Shown in pieces: positions 15,672 to 24,848 of a stretch of 64,000 nucleotides of DNA. The stretch is taken from the NCBI RefSeq assembly GCF_900046475.1, contig NZ_FCOU01000003.1:558122-622121 (forward strand), given 5' to 3'. Position 1 is the stretch's first letter. The number at the start of each line of letters is the position of its first letter. The stretch comes from Collinsella ihumii. Lineage in GTDB: Bacteria; Actinomycetota; Coriobacteriia; Coriobacteriales; Coriobacteriaceae. The notes beneath the pieces were generated by a model. That model searched no databases and was not told the origin of the DNA. It saw only the letters and a list, made by a program, of their open reading frames with translations. The position numbers and the translations under genes were made by a program.

Positions 15672-17692
15672 CCTCCCACCGCCTCTATCACGTCTTTGAC
15701 CCGAATCGTCAACGGGATCGAGCCGCCCCACGGGAACTCGATCTCGCCCAGGCTGAACTCGTAGGAGGTGATCTCGGCCACGGGCATATACGTCAACGCC
15801 TCGGCGATGTCGCCGGGATCGGTCGTGCCGACCGGGATCCTGCGCACCAGCGACTGGACGTTGGACAGCGCGGGAATATCGGAGCGCGCGAGCACGTTCG
15901 TCGTGTCCGTGAGCACCGGCTTCTTGAGGCTCATGTCGACAGGCTGCAAGCCGAGCCCCTCGATCGCAGCGCCCAGGAGATCTTGCAGAAACGTGGCGAT
16001 GGGACCCAGCCCGATTCCTCCTGCACCGGCTACGAACTGGTCGAACAGCGAGGTGAGTCCCTCGCCGGCGGCGCTGTACCCCACGAGCAGGACGCCCCAC
16101 AGGTCCATGACGGCGCCGAGGATGCCCGCCACGCCGCCGAGCACGGCATTGCGCTCCAGCGAGGAGAAGAAGCTCGCGAGCACGTTGTTTTGCAGCGTCG
16201 CCTCGTCGCGGGCGAGCGCCGCCGCCGACACCGCCCCGCGCTCCCCCAGCTCGACCGCCTCCGAGAAATCGGTCTCGAGCAGCTCGGGCGACACGATCTC
16301 GCCCGAGCCGACCACCCCGATGCAGCCGTAGCGTCCTGGCGGGGCGATCTTGGGTCTAATCACGCTCAGCTCGTCGGCGATGTCCTGAAAGACGTTGCCC
16401 GCGTTTTCGGCCTCGTCCTTCGTTTGGCGCTCAAGCTCGAGCTCCCGGTTCCGGCACTCGACGTACGCATCGAGCGCCTTGGTGAACGCGCGCAGATGGT
16501 ATTCGAAGCCGTTGTCGATCGACGTCGATGCCGCAGGGGTCTTCCCCACGTCGCCCACGCCGAACGCGCATTCCGGGCACTCGACCGCGTTGCCGAGCTC
16601 GACATCTGCCAGCGAGAGCTGCGGCCCCGCGTCCCCCTTGGCGCCCGGGCAGTCGGTTCCGTAGTGCAGCGTGACGCCGCCGTCCTCTATCGTCGAGGGC
16701 CACATGGCGCGCCGGTACAGGGAGCTCTGACGAATCTCCTCGGTGTTTCTCGGCAGCAGCGGCACCGTCGAGACCACATGGTCGCCGCGCAGCTCGACCG
16801 CGGCATCGCGCAGCTCATCGCACGCGAACTGGTAGAACGCCCGACGCGCCGCCGAGTTCGCCTTCTCTTCGGTCGAGTTGTTCTTGGGCTTCTCGTTGCT
16901 CAGGCGCCAGCGGTAGTACGCACGCGCGCGGTCGAGCGCGATTTTTGGCTGCCAGCTCACGCTCGACTGGTAATCGGGATTCTCCATGGCGGACAGGCCC
17001 GAAAGGCTGGCCGCGCGCTCCTGCATGTTTTTGCCCGCCTTGCCGCAATCGGCGCGCCACGCCTCCTCTTTGGCCTCCGCGGTCTTCTTCGCGGCCTCCT
17101 GCATCTCCTGCGCCGATTCCTCGAGCTTCTCGCCCGCCTCCTCGAGCTCATCGGTCTCGACATCCTCCTCGAGCGCGCCGAAATCGGAATCGGACTTCCA
17201 CGGCACGGGAATCGCGGTCCCCATATACGCGACCGCATCGGTCGTCTGCGCCATGCACGTCTTCGTCCCGTTGGCGGCGATGATCGCCGGCAGGACCTTC
17301 TCGAGCTTCATGAGCGCCTTGCCCACGCTTTGCGAGAACTTGTTGCGCGTTTTCAGAATCTGTATCCCCTTGTGCAGCGTCTCGGCACCCGCCGCCTCCG
17401 CGCCGGGGATCAGCGTGAGCACGAGCCCCGTCCCCGAGGTGATGAACCCGGCGAGCCCCAGGCTCAGCACGCACGCGTCCATCACCGTCGCCGCCGTGCA
17501 GTACGATGACACCACGTTGGCGCCAGCGAGCGCGGTCGCGTCAGCGCTGACCTGCACGTCTCCCGCACGCGACATGCTCCATGTCGCCGTGAGCGAGGAG
17601 AACAGCAGCGTCAGCACCACCAATATGGTGACCGCCGCTGCAAGCGTCGTGTACGCGCCGTCCTCTATGAACAGGTCGATGCCCCAGCGCAC
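15668..17692 (-). CDS. tadG: TadG-like large pilus-associated protein
   Basis: About 674 residues from the GTG at 17692, which has GGGGGAG about 9 nt upstream; a start at 17794 would overlap the previous gene by 74 nt. A single TM helix (YTTLAAAVTILVVLTLLFSSLT) near the N-terminus is followed by the TadG-type VQVSADATALAGANVV segment. The long outer part has a Glu/Lys/Ala-rich coiled coil (about residues 185-240), several cysteines and a C-terminal beta-rich region. TadG proteins anchor or regulate Flp pilus assembly at the membrane. The large middle looks lineage-specific. Confidence 0.75.
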   Translation of the reverse strand: MRWGIDLFIEDGAYTTLAAAVTILVVLTLLFSSLTATWSMSRAGDVQVSADATALAGANVVSSYCTAATVMDACVLSLGLAGFITSGTGLVLTLIPGAEAAGAETLHKGIQILKTRNKFSQSVGKALMKLEKVLPAIIAANGTKTCMAQTTDAVAYMGTAIPVPWKSDSDFGALEEDVETDELEEAGEKLEESAQEMQEAAKKTAEAKEEAWRADCGKAGKNMQERAASLSGLSAMENPDYQSSVSWQPKIALDRARAYYRWRLSNEKPKNNSTEEKANSAARRAFYQFACDELRDAAVELRGDHVVSTVPLLPRNTEEIRQSSLYRRAMWPSTIEDGGVTLHYGTDCPGAKGDAGPQLSLADVELGNAVECPECAFGVGDVGKTPAASTSIDNGFEYHLRAFTKALDAYVECRNRELELERQTKDEAENAGNVFQDIADELSVIRPKIAPPGRYGCIGVVGSGEIVSPELLETDFSEAVELGERGAVSAAALARDEATLQNNVLASFFSSLERNAVLGGVAGILGAVMDLWGVLLVGYSAAGEGLTSLFDQFVAGAGGIGLGPIATFLQDLLGAAIEGLGLQPVDMSLKKPVLTDTTNVLARSDIPALSNVQSLVRRIPVGTTDPGDIAEALTYMPVAEITSYEFSLGEIEFPWGGSIPLTIRVKDVIEAVGG

Positions 17693-17720
17693 GCGGGCCG
17701 CTCCCCCATCGGAGCCCTCC

Positions 17721-18266
17721 TCACGCCTCTTCTTCCTCCCACATCTCCATCCACGTCTCGTAATCGCCCTCCAGCCAGCTCGGACGTCCTTCATATGCCA
17801 CCGTCACCTCCATCTCCACATCGCCGTAGATGTTCGTCTTGCCGAACGCCGAGGCGAACACGCCGAGCACCGGCAACGGCGTCACGTACCCCTTGATCGA
17901 CACGCCGACCGCCCCGCCGGTGTCCTCGGCGCGCGTGAGGCGGACGTCCCACGAGGCGGGCCCGCCCGCATGGAAGATGTCCAGATCGGGCACGGCCTGG
18001 AGACGACGCACCGCGAACGCCTTCAGCGTCATGTCGTTGTCCTCCTGCGCCGTGACCATCAGGCGCGCGGTCTCGGAGGCGGCCGACTCCATCACGCTGC
18101 GGGTGTAGAGCATGCACACCGGCTGCAGCGCCAACAGCAACAGCACCAGAAACGTCGGCAGCAGGAAGGCGGCCTCGACGGTCGCCTGCGCCGACCGCTC
18201 GCGCGCAAGCTCAGTACAGCAAGATGTCCAAGACGCCGAGCGGGTCGAGGCCGTGCGAGGCCGCAT
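17721..18266 (-). CDS. tadE: TadE-like minor pseudopilin
   Basis: The recognisable protein begins around LARERSAQATVEAAFLLPTF, with the prepilin motif AQATVEAAF and hydrophobic helix, followed by a soluble domain of about 120 residues ending in an acidic EMWEEEEA. The start is uncertain: no ATG/GTG/TTG lies just before the motif, so the nearest in-frame ATG (18266) is used, which overlaps the upstream pilin gene by 56 nt. Family and position are clear; the exact N-terminus is not. Confidence 0.7.
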   Translation of the reverse strand: MRPRTASTRSASWTSCCTELARERSAQATVEAAFLLPTFLVLLLLALQPVCMLYTRSVMESAASETARLMVTAQEDNDMTLKAFAVRRLQAVPDLDIFHAGGPASWDVRLTRAEDTGGAVGVSIKGYVTPLPVLGVFASAFGKTNIYGDVEMEVTVAYEGRPSWLEGDYETWMEMWEEEEA

Positions 18267-18450
18267 CCTCGACCAAACGGGCGAACAGGCCCTGCTCGCC
18301 CGCTTTCCAGATGGCCGCCAGACCCAGCACGATCGCGAGCAGCATGCAGAACACCAATGCGTACTCGAGGGTCCCCTGGGCCCGCTGCTCCCCTGCGGCG
18401 CGCACGGCGAGACGCCGGATTTCGCGAACTCCGCGGTCGATTGCCCCCAT
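18211..18450 (-). CDS. Flp-like minor pilin
   Basis: A 79-residue protein with a basic N-terminal leader (about 22 residues), the cleavage/assembly motif EQRAQGTLEYALVF and one hydrophobic helix. It resembles the major Flp pilin at 19021-19245 in the QGTxEYA motif, but its C-terminus is different (ASHGLDPLGVLDILLY). It is probably a second, minor pilin subunit. Confidence 0.75.
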   Translation of the reverse strand: MGAIDRGVREIRRLAVRAAGEQRAQGTLEYALVFCMLLAIVLGLAAIWKAGEQGLFARLVEDAASHGLDPLGVLDILLY

Positions 18451-18467
18451 CTCCTCATCCCGCCCTC

Positions 18468-19034
18468 CTAGCTATCCGGTATCTCCGCCCGCAGGCGGAC
18501 GATATGCACATCCGTCTCGCTTCGCTCCTCGTTGGACGCCAGATACACCATGTCGACCCACTCCCGGCCGCCCTGGACCAGCGCCACCCAGACGTTCCCC
18601 GCGAGGTCGAGGTATCCGCTGCTCATGAGCTCGGCCTCGGGAAGCTCCGCATAGGCGTACAGCACATCCTGCGCGGGCCCGACCAGATCGCGCTGCTCGG
18701 ACCATTGCACCGCCGCGCCCTGGGCTCCCTTTTCGGCACCGGCGCCAAGATCGGATATGAACGAATCGACGGATGACTCGACGGCCTTCTCCATCACGAC
18801 CTCCGCCCGCTCGAACATCCGCTCGACATCGGAATCGACCGTCTCGACGGCACTCCGCTCGTCTGAGACGTCCTCAGCCCGCTGCCCGGTCGCTTCAGAC
18901 GAGGAGGGCGCGACGATATCCGCCACGCCCTGAGTCCACCACAGCGCCCCAAGCGCCACGGCAAGGCATGCGGCCGGCAGCGCGAAAAGCGCCCACCGCA
19001 TGCGACGAGGCCCGACGCCCCTATCCGACCGCAC
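18468..19034 (-). CDS. Tad-locus protein with one N-terminal TM helix
   Basis: A 188-residue protein from a GTG at 19034 (overlapping the flp stop by 14 nt) or 177 residues from an ATG at 19001. One TM helix (WALFALPAACLAVALGALWW) near the N-terminus is followed by an acidic, helical stretch with many Glu/Asp/Ser residues and a beta-rich C-terminal part (LDLAGNVWVALVQGG). No family is recognised. Its place between the two pilin genes suggests a pilus accessory protein facing outward. Confidence 0.65.
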   Translation of the reverse strand: MRSDRGVGPRRMRWALFALPAACLAVALGALWWTQGVADIVAPSSSEATGQRAEDVSDERSAVETVDSDVERMFERAEVVMEKAVESSVDSFISDLGAGAEKGAQGAAVQWSEQRDLVGPAQDVLYAYAELPEAELMSSGYLDLAGNVWVALVQGGREWVDMVYLASNEERSETDVHIVRLRAEIPDS

Positions 19035-19245
19035 CGGTCGCTCTCGTGACGCCGTCCTCGATCGCCGTCCACATGTCGCCGATCATGGGGCCGACCGCCG
19101 TTATCGCAGCGATGGCCACGACCACCAGCACCGCGACCAAGATCGCGTACTCCATGGTGCCCTGCGCCCGCTCCTCGCGAAACAGCGTCCCGACCTCGGC
19201 CGCCTGCGCCCGCACGCATCCGATCAGCTTCGTCATCCGTTCCAT
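19021..19245 (-). CDS. flp: Flp major pilin
   Basis: A 74-residue prepilin: a hydrophilic leader, then ERAQGTMEYAILVAVLVVVA, the Flp signature with Glu and Tyr at positions 4-5 of the conserved segment and a single hydrophobic helix, then a short tail (TAIEDGVTRATGAVG). It polymerises into the type IVb Flp pilus after cleavage by a prepilin peptidase. That TadV-type peptidase is not in this window. Confidence 0.88.
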   Translation of the reverse strand: MERMTKLIGCVRAQAAEVGTLFREERAQGTMEYAILVAVLVVVAIAAITAVGPMIGDMWTAIEDGVTRATGAVG

Positions 19246-19261
19246 ATGAACCCTCCTTACC

Positions 19262-19867
19262 TCATGCCGCCCCGCTCGATGCGATGAGCGGCCCCACGAT
19301 AGACAGCAGCAGCGCCGGCAAGATGAGCACGCCGGTGGGGATCAGCATCTTGACCGGAGCCCGCTCGATCTCGCGCTCCACGGCCGCACGGTGTGCCGCG
19401 CGCATCTCGTGCCCCTGCCGTGCCAGCGTGTCGGCAAGCGGCGCCCCCAACGCATGGGCCTGCCCGACCGACACCGCAAACGACTCGAGCTGCCGCACCT
19501 CGACGTCGCGCGCCACGGCCATGAGGCCCTCCTCCCTCGTCTCCATGCCCATCTGCCAGCCCAGGCGGGCGCGCGCCATACGCGACGCGAGCGCGTCGCG
19601 GCTGTGCTCGCAATACATTCCCAGCGCGGCATCGAACGACAACCCCGCGGACAGCCCGAGCCTGATCACGTCGACCATCTCGGATACCTGCCCCAGCGTC
19701 ACCGTCGCACCCGCCGCCTTTCCTCTGCGCGCCGCACGCAGCGCGTCCACGCGCGCGGCGCCCGCCCGCATCGACCCCAACAGCTTCCGCCCATCCAGCT
19801 CCAGCACGAACCACGCGCAGAGCGCAACCGACAAACCGACAGCTCCCACCCATAGAACCTGTTGCAT
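19262..19867 (-). CDS. tadC: TadC, type II secretion F-domain membrane protein
   Basis: A 201-residue protein with TM segments at the N-terminus (VLWVGAVGLSVALCAWFVLEL) and C-terminus (LIPTGVLILPALLLSIVGPL) around a helical GspF/T2SSF core (VSEMVDVIRLGLSAGLSFDAAL). With TadB it forms the inner-membrane platform that couples the TadA ATPase to pilin polymerisation. It is shorter than some TadC proteins, but the core is intact. Confidence 0.85.
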   Translation of the reverse strand: MQQVLWVGAVGLSVALCAWFVLELDGRKLLGSMRAGAARVDALRAARRGKAAGATVTLGQVSEMVDVIRLGLSAGLSFDAALGMYCEHSRDALASRMARARLGWQMGMETREEGLMAVARDVEVRQLESFAVSVGQAHALGAPLADTLARQGHEMRAAHRAAVEREIERAPVKMLIPTGVLILPALLLSIVGPLIASSGAA

Positions 19868-19879
19868 ACCGACCCCCTC

Positions 19880-20833
19880 TCACAGCTCGACCTTCATGAT
19901 CTTGCGGATTACGACAAGCGCCGCCACGTTGAGCACCAGCGCCAACGCAACCGATGCCGCACCGATCGGCATCGCCAAGCCGGCGCGGAAATCCTGGGAG
20001 ATCAGCGAGAGCACCGCCAGCATCCCGACCGGCATGCAGGCGACCAGCCGTGCCGACAGACGTGCCTGCGACGTCTTGACGTCCAGCATCCGGCGCAGCT
20101 CGATGCGCGCGCTGACCATACGCGTCGCCTCTGCGAGCAAATCCTTCAGCGGGGCTCCCGTTCTCTGGGAGACCTTGAGGGCGAGCACTACCAAGTCGAG
20201 CCCCGGGGCGCGCAGGCGCGTCAGCATGGCGTCGAGCGCATCCACCGCCGAGATCCCGCAATCCACCGCGAACGAGACGCGCATGAACTCCGAGCGGACG
20301 GGCTCCTCGGCATGACTCCCCACGTAGCGCATGGCCTGCGACAGGGAGTGACCCGACCCCAGCGATATGGCGAGCGCCCCGAACGCCTCGGGCATCGCCT
20401 CCTCCAGACGGCCCGCCTCGCGATGGGCCCTGCGCGATGACAGCACCACCAGGACCACCGAGGGCAGCGCCAACCCGATCGGCAGCGCCGGCAGCGCATG
20501 CGCCACCACCGATACGACCACGCCGGACACCGCGCTCATCATCACGACCAGCCCCAGAAGCGTCGCGTCGTCCGCGCTCCCAAGCGGACGCGTCCGGCCC
20601 CACGCCGCAAAGCGCAGCTCGCCCAACGCGCGCGCAACGGGCGCTGCGGGGACGCTCCTGCCGCCCAGCAGCGCCGACCCCAGGCGTCGGGCCATCCCGC
20701 ATAAGGATTCGAGCGGCGTGGCGGCCGCCTGGGGCACATAGGGGGTGGCGGCACTCGCACCTGCCGGCACCAGCGCCATGCCCGTGCTCACCATGGCGAG
20801 CGCGCCTACGCAGCAGGACACAAGGACCTCCAT
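19880..20833 (-). CDS. tadB: TadB, type II secretion F-domain membrane protein
   Basis: A 317-residue protein starting [17 protein letters not shown], with GGAGG 8 nt upstream. It has hydrophobic segments near residues 5-25, 95-130 and 265-310, and the GspF/TadB core (FGALAISLGSGHSLSQAM, VSQRTGAPLKDLLAEAT). It is the platform partner of TadC. The start lies inside the end of tadA (28-nt overlap), which implies translational coupling. Confidence 0.87.
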   Translation of the reverse strand: MEVLVSCCVGALAMVSTGMALVPAGASAATPYVPQAAATPLESLCGMARRLGSALLGGRSVPAAPVARALGELRFAAWGRTRPLGSADDATLLGLVVMMSAVSGVVVSVVAHALPALPIGLALPSVVLVVLSSRRAHREAGRLEEAMPEAFGALAISLGSGHSLSQAMRYVGSHAEEPVRSEFMRVSFAVDCGISAVDALDAMLTRLRAPGLDLVVLALKVSQRTGAPLKDLLAEATRMVSARIELRRMLDVKTSQARLSARLVACMPVGMLAVLSLISQDFRAGLAMPIGAASVALALVLNVAALVVIRKIMKVEL

Positions 20834-22149
20834 CGCTCCACCTCCTCCCTGCTCAACAAACCCGACCGCAACCCCTCCTCGATAAACGGCGGCTCGCATA
20901 CGAGCTCCCACGTCCGCGTCGCCGCATCGAAGGCCACGTACTCGGTCAGCTCCACGCCGCCGCCCTCCGCGCGCGACACGCCGGCAAACGAGGAGACGTA
21001 GCGCCGCCCGCCCGGCAGGCGCGCCGACATGACGATGCCGTCGAGGGCCATCGCGATCTGCTCTTCGATCAGGTCCCCCGGCAGGTCGATGCCGTAGCGC
21101 GCCAGAAGCGTCAGGCGCACGATCGCCTCGCGGGCGGAGCCCGCGTGCAGCGTCGTCAGCGAGCCGTCGTGGCCCGTGCTCATGGCCTGCAGCATGTCGA
21201 TGCACTCGGCGCCGCGCACCTCTCCGACCACGATGCGGTCGGGCCTCATGCGCAGCGCGTTGGTCACCAGGTCGCGGATGCTCACCGCGCCCTCGCCCTC
21301 GATCGACGCCTCGCGCGCTTCCAGACGGACCACATGCGGGTGCCGCGAGAACTTGAGCTCGGCGGAATCCTCGATGGTCACGATGCGCTCCCCGAGGCCG
21401 ATCTCGCACGACAGCGCGTTGAGCAACATGGTCTTGCCCGAGCCGGTACCCCCTGCCACCGCCAGATCCTGCCTGAGCGACACCGCGCACGACAGCAGCC
21501 TTGCGTACCAGTCGGGCAGCGAACCCATCTCGACGAGCTGAGCCAGCGAGCTGATGCGGTCCGAGAACTTGCGGATCGTCAGCGTCGGACCGTCGATGGC
21601 GATGGGAGGGATGACCGCGTTCACGCGGTAGCCGCTCGGCAGGCGGGCGTTCACCAGCGGGCTGCGCTCGTCCACGCGCCTGCCGAGCGGCGAGATGATG
21701 CGATCGATGATGATGCGGATCTGCTCGTCGTTCTCGAACACGTCGGGCATGGGGTGCAGCGTTCCGCCGCGCTCGAAAAACGCCGACGTGCAGCCGTTCA
21801 CCATGATCTCGGTCACGCTCTCGTCGTCGAGCAGCGGCTGCAGGGGGCCGAGCCCCACCACGTCGTCAAGCACCTCGTTGATGATGCGCGCGCGGTCCGC
21901 CGCGTCGACCTCCGCCGTCTCGCTCGTGTTGAGCACCGCCTCGATCACCGGCCGAAGCTCCTCGCGCGACCGCGCGGCATCCGCCGCGTTGGCCATGCGC
22001 GCGACCTCGGCAAAGCCCATGCGCTCCATCATCTCGCGCTTAACCGTTCGCTTGACCTCGCGCAGGCGCTCGTCCATCAGGCCTTCCAGGCCCTCGACGC
22101 CCTCGTCGTCGAAGCGCTCCGCGCGCCTCACGCGCTCGAGAACGCTCAT
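20806..22149 (-). CDS. tadA: TadA/CpaF pilus assembly ATPase
   Basis: A 447-residue hexameric secretion ATPase (GspE/VirB11 superfamily). Walker A is GGTGSGKT at residues 233-240; the Walker B region is [14 protein letters not shown], with the His box [13 protein letters not shown] after it. The N-terminal domain (residues 1-130) is the CpaF-type helical region. It powers pilin polymerisation through TadB/TadC at the cytoplasmic face. The start overlaps the tadZ stop by 4 nt. Confidence 0.93.
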   Translation of the reverse strand: MSVLERVRRAERFDDEGVEGLEGLMDERLREVKRTVKREMMERMGFAEVARMANAADAARSREELRPVIEAVLNTSETAEVDAADRARIINEVLDDVVGLGPLQPLLDDESVTEIMVNGCTSAFFERGGTLHPMPDVFENDEQIRIIIDRIISPLGRRVDERSPLVNARLPSGYRVNAVIPPIAIDGPTLTIRKFSDRISSLAQLVEMGSLPDWYARLLSCAVSLRQDLAVAGGTGSGKTMLLNALSCEIGLGERIVTIEDSAELKFSRHPHVVRLEAREASIEGEGAVSIRDLVTNALRMRPDRIVVGEVRGAECIDMLQAMSTGHDGSLTTLHAGSAREAIVRLTLLARYGIDLPGDLIEEQIAMALDGIVMSARLPGGRRYVSSFAGVSRAEGGGVELTEYVAFDAATRTWELVCEPPFIEEGLRSGLLSREEVERWRSLCPAA

Positions 22150-23717
22150 TGCCCCGCCCCTTCCTCATGCTTCCAGGGCAGTTTGATGCGAGAGCGCGAG
22201 CCGTTCTGCGCACCGAGCGCCTGCTGCTGGCCCTCCCAGCCCTCCAAGGGGCAGCCGAGCTCCTTGAGCAGGCCGTAGGTCGTCGTCTGCACGTCGCGGG
22301 TAAATGGGTTCGAGGTGGCCATGAGGTCGCCGAGCTTGCCGAACGACAGCAGGTCGTGCACCGTCTGGCCCCCATCGGAAATGCGCGCACGCGAGCGCAG
22401 GGCGACCGCCATCTCAAAGCGCATGGCGCGCTCCTCGTCGCAGCCGGGAGCTCCGAACCGATTGAACAGGCATGTCATGCGCGTCTTGGGCACCCCGATG
22501 CGCGTGGCCAGGGCGACGGCGCGCACCGTGGAGGTCTCCGCCGAGACGCTGCCGCTCCCCACCACCAGGCAGCGGTTGCAGCTCGACACGGCCGACGCCA
22601 CCGCATCTCCCCAGAATACCGACGTGTCGGCGAAGATCACATCGGCCTCATGGCGCAGCACGCCGATCAGCTCCTCGACGGGAGCCGCCATGAGCTCCGC
22701 GTACTCGGGGGCAAAGCACGGCCCCCACAGGGTGAGTCCCGGGGCGATCCGCATCGCCGTCGCCTCGATCATCTCCTGGGAGCACATCGGCTTGCCGTCG
22801 GCATCGACCAGTCGCCCCAGGTCGCACACCCGCTCGACCCCCATGAGGTTGTGCAGGTTTCCAAACATCAGATCAAGATCGACGACCGCCGCGCGCAACC
22901 CCATCTGCGCAGCCTGCCACGCCATGGCCGAAACAACCGTCGTCTTTCCGCACCCACCCAAACCGGAGATGGCGACCACCAACGGTGCGCCGCCGACCTC
23001 CGCCCCGCCAGTTCTTGGCGAAAACGTCACCGCGTCCGGCGCCGGTCGCGACGCCGTCGCATCCTCCCCGGGCTCCGCGGCACCGCCATCTGCAGGCTTG
23101 GGCTCGCAGGCATCTCGCGCAACGGGCTTTCCGCCCCCATCGGCCCGGTCGGGCGCGTCCGACGCCGTCGGTCCGGCCGAGACGGATCGCGCATCCGCAC
23201 CTTCCGTCTTCTTGTCATCGGAATCACCCGGCGTCCGCGCATACGCGTCTTCTCCGATATCCTCGCGCGCAGGCTCGGCACGCTCCCACGGCGGAACTTC
23301 GAGCTCGAGGTCATCGCCGCTTGCACGCTCCGGCCGCAGAACTGACTCGGGACCCTCTCCCGCACACGCCCTTTCGCCGTCGCCGTCAACACACACGTCT
23401 CCAACAGCGATGACCTCGGTTGCTCCTGCAAAAAAGAGGCGGGCGATAAGCCCCGCATCCGCCTCGTCGACAAACGCCAGAACGGTCTCGGCGCACTCCA
23501 GGCGCACCAGGTTCTCGATAGCGCCCTCGGCGTCCTCGCCATCATGCACGCAGACCGCCGCACCGGCGGCGATCCCCGCCATGACCTGCGCCACCGCGAG
23601 CAGACTCGCCGCATCATCGACGCGCAGCAGCCGTGCGCCCGCATCGCGCGCCTCGATCTCGTGCCGAACCCGGGGCGCCTCGCTCCCGTTGCAGCACGCC
23701 AGCCACATCGATCCCAT
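22146..23717 (-). CDS. tadZ: TadZ/CpaE-like MinD-fold localisation ATPase
   Basis: A 523-residue protein with three parts: a receiver-like N-terminal domain (about residues 1-110), a long acidic, low-complexity linker (about 115-240), and a MinD/ParA-like ATPase with P-loop ISGLGGCGKTT. The P-loop lacks the signature N-terminal lysine of canonical MinD (KGG), as is usual for TadZ. TadZ marks the assembly site of the pilus machine. The start ATG (23717) overlaps the cpaB stop by one base. Confidence 0.82.
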   Translation of the reverse strand: MGSMWLACCNGSEAPRVRHEIEARDAGARLLRVDDAASLLAVAQVMAGIAAGAAVCVHDGEDAEGAIENLVRLECAETVLAFVDEADAGLIARLFFAGATEVIAVGDVCVDGDGERACAGEGPESVLRPERASGDDLELEVPPWERAEPAREDIGEDAYARTPGDSDDKKTEGADARSVSAGPTASDAPDRADGGGKPVARDACEPKPADGGAAEPGEDATASRPAPDAVTFSPRTGGAEVGGAPLVVAISGLGGCGKTTVVSAMAWQAAQMGLRAAVVDLDLMFGNLHNLMGVERVCDLGRLVDADGKPMCSQEMIEATAMRIAPGLTLWGPCFAPEYAELMAAPVEELIGVLRHEADVIFADTSVFWGDAVASAVSSCNRCLVVGSGSVSAETSTVRAVALATRIGVPKTRMTCLFNRFGAPGCDEERAMRFEMAVALRSRARISDGGQTVHDLLSFGKLGDLMATSNPFTRDVQTTTYGLLKELGCPLEGWEGQQQALGAQNGSRSRIKLPWKHEEGAGQ

Positions 23718-24553
23718 CAAGCATCACCACGCTTCTCTTCCACGGAGACCCCCTCGTCTTCAGACGAACCGGCAGAGCCCCCATCCTTACTTTCTTCACG
23801 GTGCGCATCCTCATCAGCCTGATTCGAGGACGCCTCACTGACCGCATCGCCACCAGATGCCCGCTCGGTATCGCCCGCATCGGTTGCCGCCGAATCGTCC
23901 TCGTCAGCGGCGTCGTCCGATACGCCACCGTCCCGTCCGGGAGCGACCAGCGTGATCTGGCCGGCGGACATCGCCGCGAGCACCTCGGACACCCGCCCGG
24001 GATCGACCGCCAGCGTCACCCAGCTCAGATCGCCGCCGCCCTGGGCGAGCGCGCTTGTGTCCAGCACGCGCGCCGACAGCAGGCGGTCGGCGATCTCGGC
24101 GTCGGACACGTACACATCCACCGTGTCGCCGCGCGCGAGCGATCCGCCCACCGCATGCTGCGGATCGCTCGCCACGCACACCGCGACCTTGTCGGCAGGG
24201 ATCTCCAGCGAGCCGGATTGCGTCTCGAAATAGACCGGTGAGAGTACTGCCCGCTCGGGGATGTGCGAGGTCGCGACGCGACCGGCGACATCGCCCAGAG
24301 AAGTCATGGCCTCGGGAGGCAGCAGGCTGGTCACCCACTCCTCGACGACCACGTTCCCCTCGTCGATCATGTCGCCCGGTTCGATGTCGCGCGAGGCCAC
24401 ACAAACGGCCACGAGCTCGCCGCCATAGCGCGCGAGGGCCTCCTGCTGCGCAGCCTGCGCCTCCTGTCGCACCGACGAGGCGTAGGCCAGCGCTACGACA
24501 GCCGCCGCGATTCCCGTAACCACGCTGATCGCGAGCCTGACACTGCGTTTCAC
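23717..24553 (-). CDS. cpaB: CpaB/RcpC-like SAF-domain pilus assembly protein
   Basis: A 278-residue protein starting at a GTG with GGGGAG about 8 nt upstream. One N-terminal TM helix (LAISVVTGIAAAVVALAYA) is followed by a SAF domain (VAVCVASRDIEPGDMIDEGNVVVEEW, about residues 48-110) and a second RcpC domain. The C-terminal 60 residues are acidic, Asp/Glu/Ser-rich and probably disordered. It is the first gene of the tad operon. In diderms CpaB works with the secretin; here the envelope is probably monoderm, so it may bind peptidoglycan or the pilus. Confidence 0.82.
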   Translation of the reverse strand: MKRSVRLAISVVTGIAAAVVALAYASSVRQEAQAAQQEALARYGGELVAVCVASRDIEPGDMIDEGNVVVEEWVTSLLPPEAMTSLGDVAGRVATSHIPERAVLSPVYFETQSGSLEIPADKVAVCVASDPQHAVGGSLARGDTVDVYVSDAEIADRLLSARVLDTSALAQGGGDLSWVTLAVDPGRVSEVLAAMSAGQITLVAPGRDGGVSDDAADEDDSAATDAGDTERASGGDAVSEASSNQADEDAHREESKDGGSAGSSEDEGVSVEEKRGDA

Positions 24554-24664
24554 GAAGCGCTCCCCTCATCGGCACCTGCTGGGTATCCGCCACGCGCATC
24601 GCCTGTTCGGTCCTGCCGTGCGGAACGATTCAATTGTCCGAGGGGATCGAAGGGTCATCTGAAT

Positions 24665-24703
24665 CGAAAAAAGAAAGTCCCTCGCCATCTGACGAGGGAC
24701 TTT
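24665..24703 (-). terminator. Terminator after rsgA
   Basis: AAAGTCCCTCG (24674-24684) pairs with CGAGGGACTTT (24693-24703). On the minus strand it is followed by CTTTTTT. It lies downstream of rsgA and the palindromic repeat and upstream of the tad operon start. Confidence 0.85.
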
Positions 24704-24738
24704 CCCATATCAAACAGACGTGTTAGATGTCCGTAAGC

Positions 24739-24831
24739 AATGGGTCATTTGGGGACGGGTTCGTTCCAACCCATCGGCGGCTTGCGCTGCCGCCGATGGG
24801 TTGGAACGAACCCATCCCCAAATGACCCATT
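24739..24831. repeat. 43-bp-arm palindrome of the GGGGAC repeat family, copy 2
   Basis: Arms 24739-24781 and 24789-24831 match at 42 of 43 positions with a 7-nt loop. They contain ATTTGGGGACGGGTTCGTTCC and CCAACCCATCGGCGGC, related to the tail of the repeat at 3233-3269. It lies between rsgA and its terminator, so it is transcribed and would fold into a very stable hairpin. Confidence 0.9.
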
Positions 24832-24848
24832 CATTGGTCGGTATTTCC

